Assembly (NCBI GenBank): GCA_033220425.1
Contig: CM065653.1
Location: 3,100,001 to 3,164,000 of the forward strand
DNA from: Lepraria neglecta
Taxonomy: Eukaryota > Ascomycota > Lecanoromycetes > Lecanorales > Stereocaulaceae
Length of the DNA stretch: 64,000 nt
Reading direction: 5' to 3'
In this document: piece after piece, positions 1 to 10,948 of the stretch
Layout of the letters: every line of letters begins with the position of its first letter
Position numbering within the stretch: the stretch's first letter is position 1
The notes under the pieces: model-generated
Told to the model about the DNA's origin: nothing
Databases searched by the model: none
The model's input: the letters and a program-made list of their open reading frames with translations, nothing else
Position numbers and translations under genes: made by a program

Positions 1-1738
1 TTCTTACGTCTGGGGCGATGCTAGCATCAAGAAGAGCATATTTTTGCAGAACTACAATTTCCAAGTAACTGCGAGTCTCGAATCTGCTCTGCGACATCTT
101 CGTCGTGAACGTGAGGAGAGAACGATATGGATTGATGCACTGTGTATCAATCAGACCGATGATGTGGAGAAAACGGAGCAGGTTAAGCTAATGCAGTACA
201 TCTATGCACGCACCTCGCACCTGGTCGTATGGGTTGGTGAGGCGAGCGAGGACAGCGATTTGGGGATGCAGACGATTAGGCAGACAGGCGAGGAGTTGAA
301 AGAGGGCGATTATACCGACGTCGACTTGGCGAATGTATCACTGATCCAGAATCTCCCTCATGCCATCAAGGATTTTGATCCGAAACCTTGGGTGGCTATC
401 AACCGTCTTTTCAGACGCACCTGGTTCGAAAGAATCTGGGTTAAATTTGCTCCATCTGGTACCTGCAAATGAGGGTGAAAGCTGATCCGCTATCATAGGT
501 CATCCAAGAGATCGATCTGCATGCCAGATGCGCAGATGTCATTTGTTTGCGGGCGCCAGACCGTCCCGTGGGACTATGCCTCGCGATTCTTCCATGCCGT
601 CGGCCGATACCGCTGGGGCCTAGAACGTGTTTTCGTCCTTGCTAAAGCGGGGTATACCTACAGCAATATGGATGCGCCTGTGAATACTCTTCGGGAAATA
701 TGGAAGATGAAAGGCGAGACAGCGGAAGCCCAATGCACGCTCATGAAACGGCTGTGGCATTTCCGCGGTCGAAAGTGTGGCGATCCGAGAGACAAAGTTT
801 TCAGTATTTTAGGGATCTGTAAGGATTTAAGGGAGGGGGACATAGTAGTCGATTACTCGTTTTCTGTTGCCCGTATCTATAGCGAAGTGGCGAGGTTCAT
901 TTTCGAGAGAGGACATAACCTCAGGCTACTGAGTGCTTGTCAGGCGTACGGGAAGAACGTCGACGATCTTCCTTCTTGGGTGTCTGATTGGAGCATTGAT
1001 GCGCGATTTCGACCTATGGGAACGATAGCGAGCTGGGAAACCGATGCAGCCCAGAAGTATATATACCATGCCTCTGGGAGTGCTTCTGCTCCTCGAGTCG
1101 AAATCTCAGATGACCTGAAAGCATTGAAGGTTCAGGGAATCGTCGTTGGGAAAATCTCGGTCCTGGGAACACACATCGAGAACGACGGAGACACCATCAA
1201 GACACCTGAAAGCCAGAATAGGATGTTCTGGTTGTTCAAGACGTGGTGGCCCCTGGCCAAAAGTCATACACTAAAAATCACAGCTGACGGCGAGCGGAGA
1301 ATTGACGCATTCTGGCGTACTATCATTATGGACACGAATAGCTTGGACTATAGTCAAAAAGCCACACAAGAGGAAGAAGGAGCACAATTCATGTTATGGA
1401 TGACGGAGTGGAATCCTTCTATTTTCGAGCCGGAAGATTTGGACGGGTATGGCAACGTGCAACAATATGTTAATTACCTTGCTAGCTTTCAACAAGCTAC
1501 CCGAAATCGGAGGTTCTTTATTACGGAAGCAGGACGTATGGGGTTGGGTCCGCGGTTGGTGGAGCCGGGAGATCTTGTTTGTGTTCTGCTGGGCTCTCAG
1601 GTGCCTTTTGTTTTGCGAGCGGTGGATGAGCATTATGTAATTGTCGGCGAATGCTATTGTCATGGTGTTATGGAGGGTGAAGCTGTGAAAGGCCTGGATG
1701 AGGGTGAAGTCGCGTTCGAGGAGTTTACTCTTAGGTAG
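1..1738 (+). pseudogene. HET-domain heterokaryon incompatibility protein, left-truncated, probable frameshift
   Basis: HET proteins trigger cell death when genetically different hyphae fuse. The window opens inside the HET domain: a YVWGD motif is read from base 2, followed by WIDALCINQ (about 130-155) and a VVWVGE motif. RIW at about 437 meets a likely 59-nt intron (440-498, GT..ctgat..TAG), then VIQEIDL. From about 518 the family sequence (MPDAQMSFVCG, then PWDYASRFF) continues only in another frame, so one extra or missing base is likely near 518. Downstream the frame is clean to the stop at 1736-1738 and shows DPRDKVFSILG, LPSWVSDW and the C-terminal pattern RRFFITEAGRMGLGP with YVIVGECYCHGVMEG. 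The long intact 3' part argues for a recent break, a sequencing error or a missed splice. The N-terminus lies left of the window. Confidence 0.8.
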
Positions 1739-1879
1739 TCATTTGGTTCCCCAGGAGTGAACATTCAGAGTTGGCCAATTATCTGGTCAGTCATGCGTCA
1801 AGGGCACTTTCCTGAGCCATTAATGAATAAAAAAAGTCCTCCAATCTCTCTAGATTTTTTTGTAAAGGTTGATTTCGTT

Positions 1880-2587
1880 CAATGCCATCCTCCCAGGTAA
1901 CATATTACTCTAATCTGGCGCCTAGGATGGTAGATTGGAATGAAGGTAGCGCCTGCCGCAGCATGTGATGTCCAATATTTTGCTGACTTTTATGATCGCT
2001 ATAGTCGTTTGTTTACAAACCTGCTCAGTAGAAAGCCTGTAATTTGGAAACGGGACAAGGTTATGACCGTCTTTCGTAAGGCTCAGTATTCCGTGTATTT
2101 TGTCGCGTGGAACAGTTGCCAGCGCTTGGCTAGACTGCGTAATGATGGATGAAAGGCTGCGAAACTGATGTCGGCCTTCCGCTTCCTGGCTAGCCCTTCT
2201 TAATCTGATTAATGGAACAAGCCAATGAAGATTGTCTAAACCTAAGCGTTGCATACTTTGGAGGCTCGAACGAAAGCGACTTTCGAGACTTGCTGCTAGA
2301 ATTTGACTGAGAGCCCTGTCCATCCTTGTCCAAGCCGTGTACCTTGAGCCACAACACGTCAGGACTTGTCTGTTGACATGGATAGTGCGTGTGACATTCG
2401 GATCGCCCCAGCAGTATGATAACGCCTTATAAGATGGTGAATCATCGAGTGAGACATGTTCAAGTCTGCGATTGACTATTTTTGCCTCTTTGTTAGCTTC
2501 GTGTACCGTGATAAGACGAATCTCGTTCCGAGCTTGATCCAGCGATCGATACCCAAGAGTGTTCATGGTGGCTTGGTCCCTCAACAT
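1880..2587 (-). pseudogene. Decayed HET-domain gene with Trp-to-stop changes
   Basis: The N-terminus is a recognisable HET protein: ATG at 2587, then NEIRLITVHE, LEHVSLDDSP, and YKALSYCWGDPNVTRTIHVN. The central WIDALCINQ segment is absent, which implies an internal deletion. The frame resumes with DKIHGILSL (family DKVFGLLGL), then a C-terminal stretch ending NLPS. Where the family has LPSWxPDW, both Trp codons are TAG (1922-1924 and 1910-1912), leaving LPS-stop-APD-stop-S. TGG to TAG is a C-to-T change at CpA on the opposite strand, the signature of repeat-induced point mutation. It lies tail to tail with the HET gene at 1-1738, so the two may be old duplicates. It is very unlikely to make a working HET protein. 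Confidence 0.8.
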
Positions 2588-3039
2588 GCCCGCTATAAGA
2601 ATATTACGCGGTACAAGAGCCTATTTAGAATGCATGAGGTCCGCCGGATATCGACATGTCCTGGGAGAACGTTCGGACTCGAGCCTGATTTCTGCCATGA
2701 CCAGCGGCAAGCATACCCAGCTCGGGTGGAGTGCAATATTTTCCGTCCTATCTTCGATGTAAGAATTTGTGATCGTGACCCGAAGGGAAGACAAGCCTTG
2801 CTATTGCAGTCTTTGAGATGAGCTACAAAACTCCAGGATTCTGCCTTCCCTCGGGCCGGACCACTGCAGCCACGTGATGTGGCGCTCGAATTTCCGCGCT
2901 AGTCGCCTCTGCCTAACCCGCCAAGATATCGAACAAACAGCTTCATCACAGTGGTTTTTGTCTTCAGCAGTACCTTATGACATGCTCAAAGTAGCACTGG
3001 CAACCTGTGACCGCTGTATCAATAGGTAAGTGTTTTACC

Positions 3040-5152
3040 ATGGCAGATGAGAATAAGTGGAAGCCTCCCGGGGAAGAGGAGGAGGAGGAGGAAGAGCTCG
3101 ACGAGACCGTGAGTAGAAGGGCATATCCTCTTTGATCTCCAGTCTCATGCTCTACAGGCGTACAAATCTGCAAAAGATGCCGTCTTATTCGTCATTGAAG
3201 TCAGCGAGTCAATGCTCACAGCGCCTCCTCCGGTAGATGCCAAGAAGCAGGAACGAGATACACCTACTTCAGCAGCGCTGAAGTGCGCGTATGCTTTAAT
3301 GCAACAGCGAATCATCTCAAACCCAAATGACATGATGGGTGTCTTGCTCTATGGCACCGAACAGTCCAAATTCCAGGAGGAAGAACAAGCCCGTGGAACA
3401 CTCGCCTACCCTCACTGCTATCTTCTGACAGACCTAGACATCCCCGCAGCCGAAGACGTCAAGGCTTTAAGATCTTTAGTCGAGGATGAAGAGGAGTCTA
3501 AGAAGCTTTTGGTTCCATCTAAAGACCGCGTCTCGATGGCAAATGTGCTTTTCTGCGCAAACCAGATTTTCACTACGAAGGCTCCGAATTTCAATTCGAG
3601 GCGGCTGTTCATTGTCACGGATCATGATGATCCCCATGAGAAAGACAAGGCGCTCAAGTCAAGTGCCGCTGTTCGAGCTAAGGATCTGTACGACTTGGGA
3701 GTGATCATTGAGTTGTTCCCTATTTCAAGACCAAATCATGAATTTGATCGGTCAAAGTTCTATGATGTATGAATCTGAGATCAATGGTGGACATGGCTTG
3801 GCTTACAAGTATAGGACATCATATACAACGCTAGACCTATGGACCCAGAAGCTCCCGCACCTATATCTGGCACAACCGCTCCAACTTCAACCAGCGATGG
3901 TATCTCACTCCTTCACTCACTTCTCTCATCTATCAACTCCAAGGCAGTTGCAAGAAGAGCATTATTCTCGTCAGTACCATTCGAAATTGGACCAGGCTTT
4001 AAAATTTCCGTAAAAGGCTACATCATCTTCAAGCGCCAAGAGCCCAAACGAAGCTGCTATGTCTGGCTTGAAGGCGAGAAACCCCAGATTGCCGCAGGTG
4101 TGACAACGCAAATGGCCGATGACACTGCGAGAACCGTAGAAAAGGTAGAGATCAAGAAGGCATATAAGTTCGGCGGAGAGCAGATCACATTCACGCCCGA
4201 AGAAGTATCCGTGCTTCGTCACTTCGGTGACCCAGGCATCCGAATCATCGGCTTCAAGCCTCAGTCCATGCTACCTGTCTGGGCCAACTTAAAACAATCG
4301 ACCTTTATTTACCCATCCGAAGACGACTACGTAGGCTCAACACGAGTCTTCTCGGCACTACAACAGAAGCTCTTAAAAGACAAGAAGATAGCCGTTGCCT
4401 GGTTCGTAGCTCGCAAAAACGCCTCACCAGTAGTCGCGGCCATAATACCAGGAGCAGAGAAGTTAGACGAGAATGGCGCACAGATAACACCACCAGGCAT
4501 GTGGCTTTGCCCACTCCCATTCGCAGACGACATTCGCCAGAACCCAGAAACAACCCTCATTCGCGCCCCAGACACCCTGATCGATAGCATGAGAGTAGTG
4601 GTCCAACAACTCCAACTTCCCAAAGCGGTCTACGACCCGCACAAATATCCTAACCCAGCCCTGCAGTGGCATTACCGCATCCTGCAAGCTATGGCTCTGG
4701 AGGAAGATCTGCCAGAGAAGCCGGAAGATAAGACGATCCCGAAGTACAAGCAAATTGATAAGCGAGCTGGGTCGTATATTATTGATTGGGGCCATGAGCT
4801 TCATAGGCGGTATGAGGAGTGGAGGAAAGAGAACGAATCGTCTGCTGTGCTAGGGAAACGGCCTACGCCGGGTGGGAAGGATGAGATTGCTGTTAGAGGG
4901 GCGAAGAAGACGAAGACGGGAGAGGGGGATGGGACGCCAGAGATTGATGACGCCCAGATGAAGAAGGCTTTTGAGAAGCAATCGGTCGGGAAGGCACGTG
5001 ACCTCTTTAAGTATATCTACTTCGATATGCTGACTCCCTTACAGATGACGATACCGCAATTGAGGACTTGGCTGCAGTCGAAGGGCATGCCTGTTAGTGG
5101 GAAGAAGGCTCAATTGGTTGAGCGGGTGGAAGGGCATTTTGAGCAGAAATGA
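3040..5152 (+). CDS. ku70: ATP-dependent DNA helicase II subunit Ku70 (non-homologous end joining)
   Basis: Ku70 pairs with Ku80, threads onto broken DNA ends and recruits ligase IV; it also binds telomeres. Three exons are read: 3040-3108, 3158-3766 and 3815-5152, giving 671 residues. Exon 1 encodes MADENKWK and an acidic run; intron 1 is GTGAGT..CAG and intron 2 GTATGA..TAG, both phase 0, and intron 2 restores the family sequence FYDDIIY. The N-terminal von Willebrand-like domain starts at [13 protein letters not shown] (about residues 30-50); the DNA-encircling core covers about 240-500; a Lys-rich linker (about 570-600) precedes a C-terminal SAP domain ([20 protein letters not shown], about 630-665). 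A 60-nt in-frame stretch before the SAP domain could be an extra intron. Length fits fungal Ku70. The N-terminal poly-Glu run is unusual but common in orthologues of varying length. Confidence 0.93.
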
Positions 5153-5580
5153 TGAGGGCGTTGTTCTGCTGATTTATCGCTGGATGTGCAACGACAGGAA
5201 GATCTCCAATGTTGAGTGCTCTCTGGACCTCGCATTGGAGGTAGATATGATGGGTACGATATCAATGAATGAAAGAAATTGAGTAGATTTTCCGCCCCAA
5301 GTTGGCCCAAGTATGAATGAATCATATTCGCACCGAAATGAAAACAGCCAGAGTAAAGTAATTGTACAGAGCAGCGCTCAGATTATCATACATATTAGAA
5401 GCATCTAAATCATCTAATAATTGTACGTTCGCTCTCGTTGCCTACTAGCATAGTCCGTAGACGTCACAGTAGCATTGCTCTTCGGGAGGACAACTGCAAG
5501 ACTTATGTTAGCATGTATCCACTATAAACAGCACTTCAAACCTCCAACCCATGGAGAAACTCATAGACGGGGGCCACTCA
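5153..5580. other. Intergenic, between convergent 3' ends
   Basis: These 428 bases separate the converging Ku70 and DUF3431 genes. I see no coding signal, repeat or RNA; it presumably holds both 3' UTRs. An AT-rich stretch lies near 5340-5430. Confidence 0.5.
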
Positions 5581-6473
5581 CTATACAGCATCCTTCCCAA
5601 ATATTACATGCCACAAAAACTCCATGACGCGTCCGCTCTGCGCGTCGCCCTTCTCCGTCTCAACAATCCACTCCCTCAGTCTCTGATAATCGCTCAACGG
5701 CCTCCGCAGCACCTGATCCCGACTAACTGCAAACTGGGCACAACACGCCGCCCCAACCTTAATCGGCACCTTCCCCTTAACAGCCTCCGTGCTCGTCCCA
5801 GCAAAAACATCCTCCCACACCTCCGGCGTTACATGCGCATTAGCCCTATGCGCCACCTCGCAGCCCGGATTCCAATTACATCTAAGATTCACGTATCCGT
5901 TTTTCTGTACGAAGGGTAATTGGAGGGTGCGGAGGGCCGCGACGTTGTCGTGGAGGGGGGCGTCGGTGTGCCAGGCGGAGAGGAAGCCGGAGCGATGGGA
6001 GTGGAGGAAGGAGAGGGTGGAGGGGAGGGAAGGGTAATTGTCTATTATGTAGGAGAGGTAGGCCATTGCTTCGTGGCCTTTGTTCATGGGGGTTGTGAGG
6101 CCGGTTGTGAGGTTGTGCGTGGGGTTTACGGTGTAGATTGCTGCTTGCCAGCTGGGAAGAGTGGTGTGTTAGTGGAGGAAAGCTATAAAGACAGGGGTGC
6201 GGATGGGGAGGAGGCGTACTCAGGAAGCCCTTCAGCTACCCAATCTGTGTTTTCCTTCTCGAGCTTCGCCATGATGATGACTTTGTCGCCAGGCTGGCCG
6301 TTGAAGTTGGGGATGTTTTCGACTGTGCCATGCTTGAAGGTGTTTTTCCAAGAGGCGCCTATGTAGGATGTTACGTCGTATTGGTCCCATAGGTCTTCTA
6401 GGTGGTTCTTCAGGAGGACTAGGAGGATGGCTAAGACTGAGGTGCTAAGGGCGAATCGGAGGGCCCATCTCAT
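5581..6473 (-). CDS. DUF3431 family type II membrane protein
   Basis: Two exons, 6473-6220 and 6151-5581, joined across a 68-nt intron (GTACGC..CCCAG, phase 2), give 274 residues. The N-terminus has a short basic head and one hydrophobic segment (about residues 7-22, LSTSVLAILLVLL), a signal anchor or signal peptide. The rest is typical of the fungal DUF3431 family: KVIIMAKLEKENTDW, the spliced LPDWQAAIYTV, MNKGHEAMAYLSYIIDNY, FLHSHR, YVNLRCNWNPGC, AACCAQFAVSR, and the C-terminal REWIVETE...SGRVMEFLWHVIFG. The family resembles glycosyltransferase-like secretory enzymes, but its reaction is not established, so no function is claimed. It converges on Ku70. The ATG at 6473 is chosen because it directly precedes the membrane segment. 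Confidence 0.87.
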
Positions 6474-7062
6474 CGTTGCTTTGATGCCGTTGTCTTGAAC
6501 ATCGATGCAGAGCCCTGTTTGTGCAGTTCAAGGATCCCCCGATCTGCTAGTCCGAATGCAAATATGCTGATGTTTCTGCATGGTTGCTTTAACTGAAGCC
6601 TGATTGAATGCAACAGGAGGCTGAACTGATGCCAAGAGATATGCCAAGAGACGCTAGTCGTAGGGAAGTCGCCACCGAAGCGTTCGAGTATGAGGGCTTG
6701 GAGGGCTTCTTCCTTCCTCCTAGCCACTTGGGAAGGTAGTAACATTGTTGCTGGTCTTATTGACGTCCGCATTCTTACTTCTTTAACCTCTCCGAGTGGC
6801 CACCCAGTACATCTCATGCAATGTCGCTCACAGTTCAAGATGGCAGCCCCGCCGATGCAAAGGGGGAAGCTCAATATCCCTTACTTAATATGACTCTTTC
6901 ATTTGCTTTCCTTTGCCTCTGCCTCTTACCAGTCATTCTCACCAGGGACGGTGCTTTGCAAAATTCCATAGATTATTAAAAGAGCTGAAGCCTACCAATT
7001 GCCCTTCCATTGCACACTCAAGACCATGCATAAGGTATGTTCAATAGCTGAAGACTAATATC
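6474..7062. other. Intergenic, divergent promoter region
   Basis: A 589-base gap between a minus-strand and a plus-strand gene; it should hold both promoters. Open frames here do not resemble proteins. No repeat or RNA gene was seen. A short start (ATG at 7026) followed by a GTATGT could be an upstream exon of the next gene. Confidence 0.4.
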
Positions 7063-7830
7063 ATGGCATCGAGCAGAGAAAGTCTGTTGGAAGTCATTCT
7101 CTCTACGAGTCTCATTGCTTCGAGGGATAGATGTCAGAACTTCCTACGCAAGGCATCACGACGCCGCAACAGGGGCCTAATTCCAGCAAGCCTCCTCCTC
7201 CTACCTGCTGAAATCCGCAATGTCATATACGAAATGGTACTGGTCAATGAAGATGGCTTCATGAACGTCAACTGCTATCGTGCAAGATGGAGGACTGACT
7301 GTATTGGGATTTACATGCACTGTTCTCTGGACTGGTTCATGCCATGTAGGTACATCTTCACGGAAGCTTCCGAGTTCGGTTATGCGAAAAATGCTTTTCT
7401 GCTTGCTGGCTTCGAAGAATTAGTGTGGTTCCTGAAGGCCATCGGACCTAGCGGACACCTCTCCTTGACGTCACTCGTACTTGCCAACGACGATATTCTC
7501 AGGTTTCTTCCGGCATTTCCAGAGCGGACAACAACATTCGTAAAGCATTACCTGGCGGAGTGCTACAGTCTCCGTTCGTTGGCGATCTTTGGGCACAAAG
7601 GAAATCCCATTGGAGAAGTCAATAGGTTGATAGAGGAGTCAATTCTCAACAAAGCAACTTTTCGAGTCTTCCTTTCCCAGTCTTGCTTCCTATGGCTATG
7701 CCACTTGCAAAGGACAAGCATCAGACGTTTCATGGATCGTGTTAATCCAAAGGACTACAGGGACGGTGATTCGGCAATGAGACATTTGCATGAATTTCTC
7801 CCAACTAAATCACACGATGCGCTGGAGTAG
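7063..7830 (+). CDS. F-box/2EXR-like protein of unknown role
   Basis: One open frame of 255 residues with ATG at 7063. About 45 residues in, the motif LLLLPAEIRNVIYEMVL matches the short helical motif at the start of many fungal F-box-like or 2EXR proteins (LPxEIRNxIYExxL). In F-box proteins this segment binds Skp1 of SCF ubiquitin ligases, but many fungal copies have no proven partner. The remaining about 190 residues show no repeat, no transmembrane segment and no catalytic motif that I recognise. The stop TAG is at 7828-7830, 95 bases from the end of the convergent secreted-protein gene. A small upstream exon cannot be excluded. Confidence 0.65.
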   Translation: MASSRESLLEVILSTSLIASRDRCQNFLRKASRRRNRGLIPASLLLLPAEIRNVIYEMVLVNEDGFMNVNCYRARWRTDCIGIYMHCSLDWFMPCRYIFTEASEFGYAKNAFLLAGFEELVWFLKAIGPSGHLSLTSLVLANDDILRFLPAFPERTTTFVKHYLAECYSLRSLAIFGHKGNPIGEVNRLIEESILNKATFRVFLSQSCFLWLCHLQRTSIRRFMDRVNPKDYRDGDSAMRHLHEFLPTKSHDALE

Positions 7831-7925
7831 CGAAGTGGACCTTGAGCCCTCTAATTGTCTGAATCGAAGCTACTCCTCTACTTTATGACCACCGAGCCAG
7901 CGTACTATCCATCGCCAACTCAGCA

Positions 7926-8617
7926 TCAACTACACAACGGCTGCACAGTTGGTGCCACAGGAGCGACGGTTGGGTTTGTCTGCGAACATCCATCCACCAA
8001 TCCAAACTCCGTATCATCCTCAGCAGCCTTGAATGCCGCCCCACAATTGGAATCACTATCAACAAGCCGCCGTTAGCTTCCAACTATCATTAAACGTGAC
8101 CAAGGAACGCCGCGAGCCTTACCTGGCTCCACCACTTGCGTTATTGAAGTAAGAGCAGATGTCATGGGAGAAACAGTCTTGGGTACTTCACAACATCAGT
8201 CTCACGTTGGTGCATTGATGATGACAACATGGAAGCAATGAGCTTACTAGACATTTCCTATCGCCGCTCCTGTGCATCCAGCACCGCAGCTAAGTGGCGG
8301 TCAGTCAAAGAAAGAGCCAGCAGTGTAAATGGAGAGGCTCGTACCGTCCATTACAACTATAGCTGCTCGGTGGAAATGAGAATCAGCACCAGCCATGGCG
8401 TTTAAAAGAGTCTGGGAATCTGCTCTTACTCTCCATCATTGACAAGATCTGTGCCAAAGTTGCTACCGACGGTCCCTGTCCATGTGCAGGCTTTGGTTGC
8501 GTTGTTGGTCCATTTTGCTGTAGCCGTTGCACCGACTTTTAGACAGGTTACGGAGGCAGAGGCAGAGGCAGGGCTGGCCGCAACTGCTGCAAGGGCAATG
8601 ACTACTGATTTCATCAT
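7926..8617 (-). CDS. Small secreted Cys-rich protein with PLA2-like Cys-His-Asp motif
   Basis: Five exons on the minus strand (8617-8430, 8362-8345, 8289-8248, 8185-8123, 8055-7926) splice to 146 residues; exon 2 is only 18 nt. All introns are GT-AG and each join restores a plausible reading frame. The product starts MMKSVVIALAAVAA, a signal peptide, then VTCLKVGATATAKW. The spliced middle reads YSCNGRCGAGCTG, then DCFSHDICSYFNNASGG and SDSNCGAAFKAAEDD. This is a recurrent fungal secreted family. C-x2-H-D-x-C-x-Y is the spacing of the secretory phospholipase A2 active site (CCxxHDxCY), and the Gly/Cys-rich segment before it sits where PLA2 has its calcium loop, so a PLA2-like fold is inferred, not proven. 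Two ATGs are possible (8617, 8614). Confidence 0.8.
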
Positions 8618-8928
8618 GTTGACACCTGATATCCTAAATCAAAATTACTCCACGTCACAGCTCATATTTGAAGGAAAAGTATCGAACGCCACATGTGGCG
8701 TTATGATCTACTCAGATATGCGCTCCAATCGAAGACTTGATTTTAATTACATCTCGGGTCGGAGATCCTCGGCTCCCACCCCGCATACGAATCATACGAA
8801 TCGCAAATGCCATCGAACTTAGCAACATGCAAAAGTCTTCTGATCGCCGCTTGCGTTGCCACAATCGTCATTCCTCCCATCAACCCCAATAGAGACACTG
8901 CCTAATCCTCATGAACATGAATTTCCCG

Positions 8929-10948
8929 CTACTCAATCTCCATTGACAGCTTTCGAGGAGGAAGCCTTTGCATATCAAACTCGGTCTCACTGTCACTCCA
9001 CACGTGCAAGACAGGTCTTACGGCTCCCTTTTGGCTCAAGAAATAATATCGGATGACGAACATGACTTCTTTAAGAGCCCATCGCGCATGTGTTTTGGTA
9101 TCGATGCTGAACCGCGCATCCAATTGTTCCAGGGTCAAGTCCTTGGTTTCGTACACAAGGAACAATATCATAAACCACCCGATCACACACCAAGCAGCGT
9201 ACCATCCAAATGCGCCTGCGTCTGTAAAGGCGACTTGAAATTTTGGGAACGTGATAGCTAAGAAAAAGTTGAAGAACCAGAGAGTTGCGGTTGCCATTGA
9301 CATGCCCAAGTCCCTGACATATAGCGGCATCGATTCGGCAGAGTATACAAATGGCACCGGACCCTCCCCTGGGCTATAAAACACGCTGAACATGTACATT
9401 CCAGTCAGTATCAAGCCGGTCTGAGTGGCACTATGATCTTGGAAGTGGTGCAGAGATCCGATGCTGGTGAACAGCTGGAATAATGCGAGGAATGGAAACG
9501 TGCAGAGAAGCAAATTTCGCCTTCCAAAGGTGTCAATGGTGTATACCGCCGGTAGTGCAAAGACGAAGTTGAGGATCCCGAAGCCCATAGACCCCAGCAA
9601 CGCCTTCCTATACCCTTTCACACCGCCACCGAACACCTTTGCTAGGACTTCGGAGGAATAGAAAGCCATAACGTTGACTCCACAGATTTGCTGGAGGAAC
9701 ATCACTGTCAGGCTTGCGATTAAGGCTCTACGATTCCTGTCAACGCTCCACAGCTCGAAGAACCTGTTACGGCCCTTTTTGATGGCTTCTTCTCCATCCA
9801 AAAGATGATGAATCAGGAAGAGATCTCGCGCTGCTTGAAGGTTGGAGTGCCGGAGGTCGCACAGAGAATCGAACGCTTTAGCATAATAGGCGGTCTTTCC
9901 CTGACGAGCTTTCAGAAGCAGCCAGCGCGGCGACTCTGGGAGAGTGAATACGTATGCCGCCGCTATAAGTGGCAACACCATTGGACTTGCCAACATCAAC
10001 CTCCAATTCAAGCTGCATTGGACACTCAACAAGAAGTCTTTCGTTGGCGGTGGCGTTGCGTTGTAATCCGTTGAGTCGCCTTCGAGGACATTTCGAAATA
10101 TGACACCAGCGATGTAGCCCAGCATGATCCCAAACGCGGTCCACATCTAAAACGCTGGTTAGCTGGAAGGATACCCTGCTTTGACAGAGATCCGGGGATT
10201 TTACCTGCCACATCATCACGAGAGCACCTCTAATATTTGCCGGAACACATTCGGCAGAATATATCGGTATGGTAGCACTCTTTGGTCCGACGCCTAAGCC
10301 CAAGCAGAAACGAGCAATAAAAAGATGCCACCAAGTCTGTGTGAAAGCCTGCCATATGCAGGTTGCACTCGAAAGGATACAGGTGACGAAAATTGTTCCC
10401 CGCCTTCCGAGAACCCAGTTCAATGGCTCCGTGAGCCAGCACCCAAGAACAGCACAGCACAAATAGGGGGCTGCGTTAACGAGACCTCTGATGCCTGGAT
10501 TGTAGCCGCCGTCGCCATCGATTCCGAAAGCGTATTGGTAAAACACCTGAGCTCCGTTCACTGCTGTTTCATCCATTCCTTGGACAGCAGCGCCAAGCGA
10601 ACAACAGCCAACGAGTGCGTACATGATCCAAGGCTGGTTCCATTTGTTGCCTGTCTTCGGGTCTTCTTGTCTGAGTGCTTGACGCTCGTCCCCTTTGAGC
10701 TGAAGGCCGTCGTCTCGTGGGTGTTCGAAAGCCTGGCTGTCCTGGGCCAAGAACGCACCTTTTCGGATCAGGTCCAAAAACATTTCATCGATTTCGGTCT
10801 TCTTCATGAATTGTTCTATCTTTTCTTCCATCTGCTCATGGCGCATGCCTTTGAATGGATTGACTAAGCGGCTGTTGATGTTTGCGGTGGTATTGCCTGC
10901 GTCCTCGTAATTGGAAGACCCGTAACGAATCTCACTTTCGACTGCCAT
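8929..10948 (-). CDS. MFS sugar/polyol transporter
   Basis: Two exons, 10948-10205 and 10146-8929, joined across a 58-nt intron (GTAAAA..TTTTAG) inside a conserved stretch (VMMWQ/MWTAFGIMLGY), encode 653 residues. The protein belongs to the major facilitator sugar transporter family (proton-driven hexose or polyol uptake, 12 membrane helices). Visible signatures: a roughly 100-residue hydrophilic N-terminus, GMDETAVNGA in TM1, GRRGTIFVTC, RFCLGLGVGPKSATIPIYSAE, PESPRWL after TM6, QQICGVNVMAFYSS in TM7, DTFGRRNLLL, and SPGEGPVPFVYSAESMPLYVR in TM10. The pattern is closest to the inositol/polyol branch, but the substrate cannot be told from sequence. The start is the ATG at 10948; further upstream the frame has only GTG. 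The C-terminal tail is long and hydrophilic. Confidence 0.88.

Noticed and set aside
4982-5053. GT-like donor before the Ku70 SAP domain
   Set aside because: The obvious donor GTGACC gives a 47-nt intron that would break the SAP frame; the unspliced reading is kept.
10325-10867. 180-codon plus-strand frame inside the MFS gene
   Set aside because: Antisense of a clearly coding transporter exon.
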